Source: Coriaria nepalensis
Taxonomy: Eukaryota; Streptophyta; Magnoliopsida; Cucurbitales; Coriariaceae
Direction: 5' to 3'
Assembly: GCA_027186245.1 (NCBI GenBank)
Contig: CP114481.1
Span: forward strand, 29,543,501-29,607,500
Length of the DNA: 64,000 nucleotides
Part shown: piece after piece, positions 38,806-51,121 of the stretch
Layout of the letters: every line of letters starts with the position of its first letter
Position numbering within the stretch: position 1 is the first letter of the stretch
Notes under the pieces: generated by a model
The model's input: the letters and a program-made list of their open reading frames with translations, nothing else
What the model was told of the DNA's origin: nothing
The model's database searches: none
Made by a program: the position numbers and the translations under genes

Positions 38806-39690
38806 AATTCTATTTTTGCACTACAAACAGAAGTTTTGTGCATAAGTTGCCAATGATCAATGCAAGGAAAGTGTGCATTCGTCTAACCTTTAAATCATTT
38901 CAGAGAGTCATAACAAGTCAATAACTTATTTCAAAGCAAGTCGAACGAATTCTATTTTTGCACTACAAACACAAGTTTTGGCATAACTTGCAAACGATCA
39001 ATGCAAGGAAAGTGTCCATTCGTTTAACCTTAAAATCATTTCAATGAGTCATTTCAAGTCAATATCTTATTTCAAAGTAATTCGAACGAGCTCTATTTTT
39101 GCACTACAAATGCAAGTTTTGGGCATAACTTCCAAATGATCAATGCACGGAAAGTTTGCATTCGTTTAACCTTAAAATCTTTTCAATGAGTCATTTCAAG
39201 TCAATAACTTATTTCAAAGCAAGTCGAACGAATTCTATTTTTGCACTACAAACACAAGTTTTGTGCATAAGTTGCCAATGATCAATGCAAGGAAAGTGTG
39301 CATTCGTCTAACCTTTAAATCATTTCAGAGAGTCATTACAAGTCAATAACTTATTTCAAAGCAAGTCGAACGAATTCTATTTTTGCACTACAAACACAAG
39401 TTTTGGCATAACTTGCAAACGATCAATGCAAGGAAAGTGTCCATTCGTTTAACCTTAAAATCATTTCAATGAGTCATTTCAAGTCAATATCTTATTTCAA
39501 AGTAATTCGAACGAGCTCTATTTTTGCACTACAAATGCAAGTTTTGGGCATAACTTCCAAATGATCAATGCACGGAAAGTTTGCATTCGTTTAACCTTAA
39601 AATCTTTTCAATGAGTCATTTCAAGTCAATAACTTATTTCAAAGCAAGTCGAACGAATTCTATTTTTGCACTACAAACACAAGTTTTGTG
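38545..39690 (+). repeat. Local dimer/trimer reiteration (283 and 426 bp steps)
   Basis: The rare ATAAGTTGCC occurs at 38559, 38842 and 39268, steps of 283 and 426 bp (two and three monomers). Each occurrence is followed by GTCTAACCTTTAAATC, the GAGAGTCATAAC (or TTAC) unit and TTTTGGCATAAC; after the second and third come a GAGCTCT unit and a GCACGGAAAGTTTGC unit. This is a young short-period HOR at the boundary between the two copies of segment T. Confidence 0.75.
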
Positions 39691-41640
39691 CATAACTTGC
39701 AAATGATCAATGCAAGGAAAGTGTGCATTCGTTTAACATTTAAATCATTTCCGAGAGTCATTACAAGTCAATAACTTATTTCAAAGCAAGTCGAACGAAT
39801 TATATTTTGCACTACAAACACAAGTTTTGTGCATAACTTGCAAATGATAATTGCAAGGAAAGTGTGGATTCGTTTAACCTTAAAATCATTTCAATGAGTC
39901 ATTCCAAGTCAATAACTTCTTTCAAAGCAAGTCGAACGAAGTCTATATTTGCACTACAAACACAGGTTTTGTGCATAACTTGCAACTGATCAATGCAAGG
40001 AAAGTGTGCATTCGTTTAACCTTAAAATCATTTCAATGTGTCATTTCAAGTCAATAAATTATTTCTAAGTAATTCGAACGAGCTTTATTTTTGCACAACA
40101 AATGCAAGTTTTGTGCATAACTTGCAAATGATCAATGCAAGGAAAGTGTGCATTCGTTTAGCCTTAGAATCATTTCAATGAGTCATTTCAAGTCTATAAC
40201 TTATTTCAAACGAAGTCGAACGAATTCTATTTTTGCACTACAAACAGAAGTTTTGTGCATAACTTGCAAATGATCAATGCAAGGAAAGTGTGCATTCGTT
40301 TAACCTTTAAATCATTTCAGAGAGTCATTACAAGTCAATAACTTATTTCAAAGCAAGTCGAACGAATTCTATTTTTGCACTACAAACACAAGTTTTGGCA
40401 TAACTTGCAAACGATCAATGCAAGGAAAGTGTGCATTCGTTTAACCTTAAAATCATTTCAATGAGTCATTTCAAGTCAATATCTTATTTCAAAGTAATTC
40501 GAACGAGCTCTATTTTTGCACTACAAATGCATGTTTTGGGCATAACTTCCAAATGATCAATGCACGGAAAGTGTGCGTTCGTTTAACCTTAAAATCATTT
40601 CAATGAGTCATTTCAAGTCAATAACTTATTTCAAAGCAAGTCGAACGAATTCTATTTTTGCACTACAAACACAAGTTTTGGGCATAACTTGCAAATGATC
40701 AATGCAAGGAAAGTGTGCATTCGTTTAACCTTTAAATCATTTCAGAGAGTCATTAGAAGTCAATAACTTATTTCAAAGCAAATCGAACGAATTCTATTTT
40801 TGCACAACAAACAGAAGTTTTTTGCATAACTTGCAAATGATCAATCCAAGGAAAGTGTGCATTCGTTTAACCTTTAAATCATTTCAATGAGTCATTTCAA
40901 GTGAATAACTTATTTCAAAGCAAGTCGAACAAATTCAATTATTGCACTACAAACAGAAGTTTTGTGCATAACTTGCAAATGATCAAAGCAAGGAAAGTGT
41001 GCATTCGTTTAACCTTAAAATCATTTCAATGAGTCATTTCAAGTCAATAAATTATTTCTAAGTAATTCGAACGAGCTTTATTTTTGCACAACAAATGCAA
41101 GTTTTGTGCATAACTTGCAAATGATCAATGCAAGGAAAGTGTGCATTCGTTTAACCTTAAAATCATTTCAATGAGTCATTTCAAGTCAATATCTTATTTC
41201 AAAGTAATTCGAACGAGCTTTATTTTTGCACAACAAATGCAAGTTTTTGGCATAACTTGCAAATGATCAATGCAAGGAAAGTGTGCATTCGTTTAACCTT
41301 AAAATCATTTCAATGAGTCATTTCCAGTCAATAACTTATTTCAAAGGAAGTCGAACGAATTCTATTTTTGCACTACAAACAGAAGTTTTGTGCATAAGTT
41401 GCCAATGATCAATGCAAGGAAAGTGTGCATTCGTCTAACCTTTAAATCATTTCAGAGAGTCATAACAAGTCAATAACTTATTTCAAAGCAAGTCGAACGA
41501 ATTCTATTTTTGCACTACAAACACAAGTTTTGGCATAACTTGCAAACGATCAATGCAAGGAAAGTGTCCATTCGTTTAACCTTAAAATCATTTCAATGAA
41601 TCATTTCAAGTCAATATCTTATTTCAAAGTAATTCGAACG
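39265..41640 (+). repeat. Segment T, copy 2 (about 2.4 kb)
   Basis: This is the partner of 36430-38805 at an offset of 2835 bp. One stretch at about 40052-40117 does not match its partner and instead matches the GAGCTTTATTTTTGCACAAC monomer found at about 41.05 and 38.21 kb, after which the 2835-bp register resumes (TTTAGCCTTAG). TAATTCGAACGAGCTCT near 41640 ends the match. Confidence 0.75.
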
Positions 41641-42128
41641 AGCTCTATTTTTGCACTACAAATGCAAGTTTTGGGCATAACTTCCAAATGATCAATGCAC
41701 GGAAAGTTTGCATTCGTTTAACCTTAAAATCTTTTCAATGAGTCATTTCAAGTCAATAACTTATTTCAAAGCAAGTCGAACGAATTCTATTTTTGCACTA
41801 CAAACACAAGTTTTGTGCATAACTTGCAAATGATCAATGCAAGGAAAGTGTCCATTCGTTTAACCTTAAAATCATTTCAATGAGTCATTTCAAGTCAATA
41901 TCTTATTTCAAAGTAATTCGAACGAGCTCTATTTTTGCACTACAAATGCAAGTTTTGGGCATAACTTCCAAATGATCAATGCACGGAAAGTTTGCATTCG
42001 TTTAACCTTAAAATCTTTTCAATGAGTCATTTCAAGTCAATAACTTATTTCAAAGCAAGTCGAACGAATTCTATTTTTGCACTACAAACACAAGTTTTGT
42101 GCATAACTTGCAAATGATCAATGCAAGG
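41561..42128 (+). repeat. Tandem dimer (284 bp x 2)
   Basis: AAAGTGTCCATTCG occurs at 41561 and 41845, exactly 284 bp (2 x 142) apart, and GGAAAGTTTGCATTCG at 41701 and 41985. The two dimers differ only slightly (AATGAATCATT near 41599 versus AATGAGTCATT). It is a recent two-monomer duplication. Confidence 0.75.
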
Positions 42129-43234
42129 AAAGTGTGCATTCGTTTAACATTTAAATCATTTCCGAGAGTCATTACAAGTCAATAACTTATTTCAAAGCAA
42201 GTCGAACGAATTCTATTTTTGCACTACAAACACAAGTTTTGGCATAACTTGCAAACGATCAATGCAAGGAAAGTGTGCATTCGTTTAACCTTAAAATCAT
42301 TTCAATGAGTCATTTCAAGTCAATATCTTATTTCAAAGTAATTCGAACGAGCTCTATTTTTGCACTACAAATGCAAGTTTTGGGCATAACTTCCAAATGA
42401 TCAATGCACGGAAAGTGTGCGTTCGTTTAACCTTAAAATCATTTCAATGAGTCATTTCAAGTCAATATCTTATTTCAAAGCAAGTCGAACGAATTCTATT
42501 TTTGCACTACAAACAGAAGTTTTGTGCATAACTTGCAAATGATCAATGCAAGGAAAGTGTGCATTCGTTTAACTTAAAATCATTTCAATGAGTCATTTCC
42601 AGTCAATAACTTATTTCAAACGAAGTCGAACGAATTCTATTTTTGCACTACAAACAGAAGTTTTGTGCATAACTTGCAAATGATCAATGCAAGGAAAGTG
42701 TGCATTCGTTTAACCTTTAAATCATTTCAGAGAGTCATTACAAGTCAATAACTTATTTCAAAGCAAGTCGAACGAATTCTATTTTTGCACTACAAACACA
42801 AGTTTTGGCATAACTTGCAAACGATCAATGCAAGGAAAGTGTGCATTCGTTTAACCTTAAAATCATTTCAATGAGTCATTTCAAGTCAATATCTTATTTC
42901 AAAGTAATTCGAACGAGCTCTATTTTTGCACTACAAATGCAAGTTTTGTGCATAACTTGCAAATGATCAGCGCGAGGAAAGTGTGCATTCGTTTAACCTT
43001 TAAATCATTTCAATGAGTCATTTCAAGTCAATAACTTATTTCTAAGCAAGTCGAACGAATTCAATTTTTACACTACAAACACAAGTTTTGTGCATAACTT
43101 GCAAATGATCAATGCAAGGAAAGTGTGCATTCATTTAACCTTAAAATCATTTCAATGAGTCATTTCAAGTCAATATCTTATTTGAAAGTAATTCGAACGA
43201 GCTTTATTTTTGCACAACAAATGCAAGTTTTTGG

Positions 43235-44515
43235 CATAACTTGCAAATGATCAATGCAAGGAAAGTGTGCATTCGTTTAACCTTAAAATCATTTCAATGA
43301 GTCATTTCCAGTCAATAACTTATTTCAAAGGAAGTCGAACGAATTCTATTTTTGCACTACAAACAGAAGTTTTGTGCATAAGTTGCCAATGATCAATGCA
43401 AGGAAAGTGTGCATTCGTCTAACCTTTAAATCATTTCAGAGAGTCATAACAAGTCAATAACTTATTTCAAAGCAAGTCGAACGAATTCTATTTTTGCACT
43501 ACAAACACAAGTTTTGGCATAACTTGCAAACGATCAATGCAAGGAAAGTGTCCATTCGTTTAACCTTAAAATCATTTCAATGAGTCATTTCAAGTCAATA
43601 TCTTATTTCAAAGTAATTCGAACGAGCTCTATTTTTGCACTACAAATGCAAGTTTTGGGCATAACTTCCAAATGATCAATGCACGGAAAGTTTGCATTCG
43701 TTTAACCTTAAAATCTTTTCAATGAGTCATTTCAAGTCAATAACTTATTTCAAAGCAAGTCGAACGAATTCTATTTTTGCACTACAAACACAAGTTTTGT
43801 GCATAACTTGCAAATGATCAAAGCAAGGAAAGTGTGCATTCGTCTAACCTTAAAGTCATTTCAATGTGTCATTTCAAGTCAATAACTTATTTCAAAGCAA
43901 GTCGAACGAATTCTATTTTTGCACTACGAACACAAGTTTTGTGCATAACTTGCAAATGATCAATGCAACGAAAGTGTGCATTCGTTTAACCTTAAAATCA
44001 TTTCAATGAGTCATTTCAAGTCGATAACTTATTTCAAAGCAAGTGGAACGAATTCTATTTTTGCACTACAAACACAAGTTTTGTGCATAACTTGCAAATG
44101 ATCAATGCAAAGAAAGTGTTCATTCGTTTAACCTTAAAATCATTTCAATGAGTCATTTCAAGTCAATAACTTATTTCTAAGCAAGTCGAACGAATTCAAT
44201 TTTTACACTACAAACACAAGTTTTGTGCATAACTTGCAAATGATCAATGCAAGGAAAGTGTGCATTCATTTAACCTTAAAATCATTTCAATGAGTCATTT
44301 CAAGTCAATATCTTATTTCAAAGTAATTCGAACGAGCTTTATTTTTGCACAACAAATGCAAGTTTTTGGCATAACTTGCAAATGATCAATGCAAGGAAAG
44401 TGTGCATTCGTTTAACCTTAAAATCATTTCAATGAGTCATTTCCAGTCAATAACTTATTTCAAAGGAAGTCGAACGAATTCTATTTTTGCACTACAAACA
44501 GAAGTTTTGTGCATA
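43235..44515 (+). repeat. Segment U, copy 1 (about 1.3 kb, nine monomers)
   Basis: TACGAACAC occurs at 43926 and 48321 (4395 bp apart), and the flanks match from about 43235 to 44515, including GTCTAACCTTAAAGTC, GCAACGAAAGTG, AAGTGGAACG and TTTTTACACTAC in the same order. The copies part where GCCAATGATCAATAC here faces GCAAATGATC in the partner. Confidence 0.75.
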
Positions 44516-45099
44516 AGTTGCCAATGATCAATACAAGGAAAGTGTGCATTCGTCTAACCTTTAAATCATTTCAGAGAGTCATAACAAGTCAATAACTTAT
44601 TTCAAAGCAAGTCGAACGAATTCTATTTTTGCACTACAAACACAAGTTTTGGCATAACTTGCAAACGATCAATGCAAGGAAAGTGTCCATTCGTTTAACC
44701 TTAAAATCATTTCAATGAGTCATTTCAAGTCAATATCTTATTTCAAAGTAATTCGAACGAGCTCTATTTTTGCACTACAAATGCAAGTTTTGGGCATAAC
44801 TTCCAAATGATCAATGCAAGGAAAGTGTGCATTCGTTTAACCTTAAAATCATTTCAATGAGTCATTTCAAGTCAATATCTTATTCCAAAGTAATTCGAAC
44901 GAGCTCTATTTTTGCACTACAAATGCAAGTTTTGGGCATAACTTGCAAATGATCAATGCAAGGAAAGTGTGCATTCGTTTAACCTTAAAATCATTTCAAT
45001 GAGTCATTTCAAGTCAATAACTTATTTCAAAGCAAGTCGAGCGAATTCTATTTTTGCACAACAAACACAAGTTTTGTGCATAACTTGCAACTGATCAAT

Positions 45100-45770
45100 G
45101 CAAGGAAAGTGTGCATTCGTTTAACCTTAAAATCATTTCAATGTGTCATTTCAAGTCAATAACTTATTTCAAAGCAAGTCGAAAAAATTCTATTTTTGCA
45201 CTACAAATGCAAGTTTTGGGCATAACTTGCAAATGATCAATGCAAGGAAAGTGTGCATTCGTTTAGCCTTAGAATCATTTCAATGAGTCATTTCAAGTCA
45301 ATAACTTATTTCAAACGAAGTCGAACGAATTCTATTTTTGCACTACAAACAGAAGTTTTGTGCATAACTTGCAAATGATCAATGCAAGGAAAGTGTGCAT
45401 TCGTTTAACCTTTAAATCATTTCAGAGAGTCATTACAAGTCAATAACTTATTTCAAAGCAAGTCGAACGAATTCTATTTTTGCACTACAAACACAAGTTT
45501 TGGCATAACTTGCAAACGATCAATGCAAGGAAAGTGCGCATTCGTTTAACCTTAAAATCATTTCAATTAGTCATTTCAAGTCAATATCTTATTTCAAAGT
45601 AATTCGAACGAGCTCTATTTTTGCACTACAAATGCAAGTTTTGGGCATAACTTCCAAATGATCAATGCACGGAAAGTGTGCGTTCGTTTAACCTTAAAAT
45701 CATTTCAATGAGTCATTTCAAGTCAATATCTTATTTCAAAGCAAGTCGAACGAATTCTATTTTTGCACTA
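45100..45770 (+). repeat. Segment V, copy 1 (about 0.7 kb)
   Basis: GTCGAAAAAATTC at about 45178 recurs 1842 bp downstream (13 monomers less 4 bp), followed in both places by TTTAGCCTTAG, CAAACGAAGTCG and a GAGCTC unit with GTGCGTTCG. Copy 1 has private changes such as AAAGTGCGCATTCG near 45533 and AATTAGTCATT near 45565. Confidence 0.7.
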
Positions 45771-46941
45771 CAAATAGAAGTTTTGTGCATAACTTGCAAA
45801 TGATCAATGCAAGGAAAGTGTGCATTCGTTTAACTTAAAATCATTTCAATGAGTCATTTCCAGTCAATAACTTATTTCAAACGAAGTCGAACGAATTCTA
45901 TTTTTGCACTACAAATAGAAGTTTTCTGCATAACTTGCAAATGATCAATGCAAGGAAAGTGTGCATTCGTTTAACCTTAAAATCATTTCAATGAGTCATT
46001 TCAAGTCAATATCTTATTTCAAAGTAATTCGAACGAGCTTTATTTTTGCACAACAAATGCAAGTTTTTGGCATAACTTGCAAATGATCAATGCAAGGAAA
46101 GTGTGCATTCGTTTAACCTTAAAATCATTTCAATGAGTCATTTCCAGTCAATAACTTATTTCAAAGGAAGTCGAACGAATTCTATTTTTGCACTACAAAC
46201 AGAAGTTTTGTGCATAAGTTGCCAATGATCAATGCAAGGAAAGTGTGCATTCGTCTAACCTTTAAATCATTTCAGAGAGTCATAACAAGTCAATAACTTA
46301 TTTCAAAGCAAGTCGAACGAATTCTATTTTTGCACTACAAACACAAGTTTTGGCATAACTTGCAAACGATCAATGCAAGGAAAGTGTCCATTCGTTTAAC
46401 CTTAAAATCATTTCAATGAGTCATTTCAAGTCAATATCTTATTACAAAGTAATTCGAACGAGCTCTATTTTTGCACTACAAATGCAAGTTTTGGGCATAA
46501 CTTCCAAATGATCAATGCACGGAAAGTTTGCATTCGTTTAACCTTAAAATCTTTTCAATGAGTCATTTCAAGTCAATAACTTATTTCAAAGCAAGTCGAA
46601 CGAATTCTATTTTTGCACTACAAACACAAGTTTTGTGCATAACTTGCAAATGATCAATGCAAGGAAAGTGTGCATTCGTTTAACATTTAAATCATTTCCG
46701 AGAGTCATTACAAGTCAATAACTTATTTCAAAGCAAGTCGAACGAATTATATTTTGCACTACAAACACAAGTTTTGTGCATAACTTGCAAATGATAATTG
46801 CAAGGAAAGTGTGGATTCGTTTAACCTTAAAATCATTTCAATGAGTCATTCCAAGTCAATAACTTCTTTCAAAGCAAGTCGAACGAAGTCTATATTTGCA
46901 CTACAAACACAGGTTTTGTGCATAACTTGCAACTGATCAAT

Positions 46942-47612
46942 GCAAGGAAAATGTGCATTCGTTTAACCTTAAAATCATTTCAATGTGTCATTTCAAGTCA
47001 ATAACTTATTTCAAAGCAAGTCGAAAAAATTCTATTTTTGCACTACAAATGCAAGTTTTGGGTATAACTTGCAAATGATCAATGCAAGGAAAGTGTGCAT
47101 TCGTTTAGCCTTAGAATCATTTCAATGAGTCATTTCAAGTCAATAACTTATTTCAAACGAAGTCGAACGAATTCTATTTTTGCACTACAAACAGAAGTTT
47201 TGTGCATAACTTGCAAATGATCAATGCAAGGAAAGTGTGCATTCGTTTAACCTTTAAATCATTTCAGAGAGTCATTACAAGTCAATAACTTATTTCAAAG
47301 CAAGTCGAACGAATTCTATTTTTGCACTACAAACACAAGTTTTGGCATAACTTGCAAACGATCAATGCAAGGAAAGTGTGCATTCGTTTAACCTTAAAAT
47401 CATTTCAATGAGTCATTTCAAGTCAATATCTTATTTCAAAGTAATTCGAACGAGCTCTATTTTTGCACTACAAATGCAAGTTTTGGGCATAACTTCCAAA
47501 TGATCAATGCACGGAAAGTGTGCGTTCGTTTAACCTTAAAATCATTTCAATGAGTCATTTCAAGTCAATATCTTATTTCAAAGCAAGTCAAACGAATTCT
47601 ATTTTTGCACTA
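46942..47612 (+). repeat. Segment V, copy 2 (about 0.7 kb)
   Basis: This is the partner of 45100-45770. The stretch just before it, 46212-46981, matches 39265-40034 at 6947 bp (GATAATTGC 39846 and 46793), so this region was assembled from pieces of segment T and segment V. GGGTATAAC near 47060 is a private change. Confidence 0.65.
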
Positions 47613-47629
47613 CAAACAGAAGTTTTGTG

Positions 47630-48910
47630 CATAACTTGCAAATGATCAATGCAAGGAAAGTGTGCATTCGTTTAACCTTAAAATCATTTCAATGAGTCAT
47701 TTCCAGTCAATAACTTATTTCAAAGGAAGTCGAACGAATTCTATTTTTGCACTACAAACAGAAGTTTTGTGCATAAGTTGCCAATGATCAATGCAAGGAA
47801 AGTGTGCATTCGTCTAACCTTTAAATCATTTCAGAGAGTCATAACAAGTCAATAACTTATTTCAAAGCAAGTCGAACGAATTCTATTTTTGCACTACAAA
47901 CACAAGTTTTGGCATAACTTGCAAACGATCAATGCAAGGAAAGTGTCCATTCGTTTAACCTTAAAATCATTTCAATGAGTCATTTCAAGTCAATATCTTA
48001 TTTCAAAGTAATTCGAACGAGCTCTATTTTTGCACTACAAATGCAAGTTTTGGGCATAACTTCCAAATGATCAATGCACGGAAAGTTTGCATTCGTTTAA
48101 CCTTAAAATCATTTCAATGAGTCATTTCAAGTCAATAACTTATTTCAAAGCAAGTCGAACGAATTCTATTTTTGCACTACAAACACAAGTTTTGTGCATA
48201 ACTTGCAAATGATCAAAGCAAGGAAAGTGTGCATTCGTCTAACCTTAAAGTCATTTCAATGTGTCATTTCAAGTCAATAACTTATTTCAAAGCAAGTCGA
48301 ACGAATTCTATTTTTGCACTACGAACACAAGTTTTGTGCATAACTTGCAAATGATCAATGCAACGAAAGTGTGCATTCGTTTAACCTTAAAATCATTTCA
48401 ATGAGTCATTTCAAGTCGATAACTTATTTCAAAGCAAGTGGAACGAATTCTATTTTTGCACTACAAACACAAGTTTTGTGCATAACTTGCAAATGATCAA
48501 TGCAAAGAAAGTGTTCATTCGTTTAACCTTAAAATCATTTCAATGAGTCATTTCAAGTCAATAACTTATTTCTAAGCAAGTCGAACGAATTCAATTTTTA
48601 CACTACAAACACAAGTTTTGTGCATAACTTGCAAATGATCAATGCAAGGAAAGTGTGCATTCATTTAACCTTAAAATCATTTCAATGAGTCATTTCAAGT
48701 CAATATCTTATTTCAAAGTAATTCGAACGAGCTTTATTTTTGCACAACAAATGCAAGTTTTTGGCATAACTTGCAAATGATCAATGCAAGGAAAGTGTGC
48801 ATTCGTTTAACCTTAAAATCATTTCAATGAGTCATTTCCAGTCAATAACTTATTTCAAAGGAAGTCGAACGAATTCTATTTTTGCACTACAAACAGAAGT
48901 TTTGTGCATA
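47630..48910 (+). repeat. Segment U, copy 2 (about 1.3 kb)
   Basis: This is the partner of 43235-44515 at 4395 bp. A degraded relative of its TACGAACAC/GCAACGAAAG pair appears once more at about 50022 (1701 bp further), but without the AAAGTC marker before it and with AAGTCGAACG in place of AAGTGGAACG. Confidence 0.75.
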
Positions 48911-50600
48911 AGTTGCAAATGATCAATGCAAGGATAGTGTGCATTCGTTTAACCTTTAAATCATTTCAGAGAGTCATTACAAGTCAATAACTTATTTCAA
49001 AGCAGGTCGAACGAATTCTATTTTTGCACTACAAACACAAGTTTTGGCATAACTTGCAAACGATCAATGCAAGGAAAGTGTGCATTCGTTTAACCTTAAA
49101 ATCATTTCAATGAGTCATTTCAAGTCAATATCTTATTGCAAAGTAATTCGAACGAGCTCTATTTTTGCACTACAAATGCAAGTTTTGTGCATAACTTGAA
49201 AATGATCAATGCAAGGAGAGTGTGCATTCATTTAGCGTTAGAATCATTTCAATGAGTCATTTCAAGTCAATAACTTAATTCAAAGCAAGTCGAACGAATT
49301 CTATTTTTGCACTACAAACACAAGTTTTTTGCATAACTTGCAAATGATCAATGCAAGGAAAGTGTGCATTCGTTTAACCTTTAAATCATTTCAGAGAGTC
49401 ATTACAAGTCAATAACTTATTTCAAAGCAAGTCGAACGAATTCTATTTTTGCACTACAAACACAAGTTTTGGCATAACATGCAAACGATCAGTGCAAGGA
49501 AAGTGTGCATTCGTTTAACCTTAAAATCATTTCAATGAGTCATTTCAAGTCAATATCTTATTTCAAAGTAATTCGAACGAGCTCTATTTTTGCACTACAA
49601 ATGCAAGTTTTGTGCAAAACTTGCAAATGATCTGCGCGAGGAAAGTGTGCATTCGTTTAACCTTAAAATCATTTCAATGAGTCATTTCAAGTCAATAACT
49701 TATTTCAAAGCAAGTCGAACGAATTCTATTTTTGCACTACAAACACAAGTTTTGTGCATAACTTGCAAATGATCAAAGCAAGGAAAGTGTGCATTCGTCT
49801 AACCTTAAAATCATTTCAATGAGTCATTTCAAGTCAATAACTTATTTCAAAGCCAGTCGAACGAATTCTATTTTTGCACTACAAACACAAGTTTTGGCAT
49901 AACTTGCAAATGATCAATGCAAGGAAAGTGTGCATTCGTTTAACCTTAAAATCATTTCAATGAGTCATTTCAAGTCAATAACTTAATTCAAAGCAAGTCG
50001 AACGAATTCTATTTTTGCACTACGAACACAAGTTTTGTGCATAACTTGCAAATGATCAATGCAACGAAAGTGTGCATTCGTTTAACCTTAAAATCATTTC
50101 AATGAGTCATTTCAAGTCGATAACTTATTTCAAAGCAAGTCGAACGAATTCTATTTTTGCACTACAAACACAAGTTTTGTGCATAACTTGCAAATGATCA
50201 ATGCAAAGAAAGTGTTCATTCGTTTAACCTTAAAATCATTTCAATGAGTCATTTCAAGTCAATAACTTATTTCTAAGCAAGTCGAACGAATTCAATTTTT
50301 ACACTACAAACACAAGTTTTGTGCATAACTTGCAAATGATCAATGCAAGGAAAGTGTGCATTCGTTTAACCTTAAAATCATTTCAATGAGTCATTTCAAG
50401 TCAATATCTTATTTCAAAGTAATTTGAACGAGCTTTATTTTTGCACAACAAATGCATGTTTTTGGCATAACTTGCAAATGATCAATGCAAGGAAAGTGTG
50501 CATTCGTTTAACCTTAAAATCATTTCAATCAGTCGTTTCAAGTCAATAACTTATTTCAAAGCAAGTCGAACGAATTCTATTTTTGCACTACAAATGCACG
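48911..50600 (+). repeat. Less ordered satellite stretch between HOR domains
   Basis: These are about twelve monomers of mixed subfamilies without a clear internal period. They show more private changes than their surroundings: AAGGATAGTG near 48932, GCAGGTCG near 49002, TTTAGCGTTAG near 49232, ATAACATGC near 49477, GATCTGCGCGAGG at 49629 and AAGCCAGTC near 49850. No unique sequence interrupts them. Confidence 0.6.
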
Positions 50601-51121
50601 TTTTTTGCATAACTTGCAAATGATCAATGCAAGGAAAGTGTGCATTCGTTTAACCTTAAAATCATTTCAATGACTCATTTCAAGTCAATAACTTATTTCA
50701 AAGCAAGTCGAATGAATTCAATTTTTGCACTACAAACACAAGTTTTGTGCATAACTTGCAAATGATCAATGCAAGGAAAGTGTGCATTCGTTTAACCTTA
50801 AAATCATTTCAATGAGTCATTTCAAGTGAATATCTTATTTCAAAGTAATTCGAACGAGCACTATTTTTGCACTACAAATGCAAGTTTTCTGCATAACTTG
50901 CAAATGATCAATGCAAGGAAAGTGTGCATTCGTTTAACCTTAAAATCATTTCAATGAGTCATTTCAGGTCAATAACTTAATTCAAAGCAAGTCGAACGAA
51001 TTCTATTTTTGCACAACAAACACAAGTTTTGTGCATAACCTCCAAATGATCAATGCAAGGAAAGTGTGCATTCGTTTAACCTTAAAATCCTTTCAATGAG
51101 TCATTTCAAGTCGATAACTTA

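Noticed and set aside
49625..49640. GATCTGCGCGAGG (and GATCAGCGCGAGG near 42966) as a possible unique insertion or regulatory site.
   Set aside because: It aligns base for base with GATCAATGCAAGG. It is a cluster of substitutions in the monomer, with no change in length.
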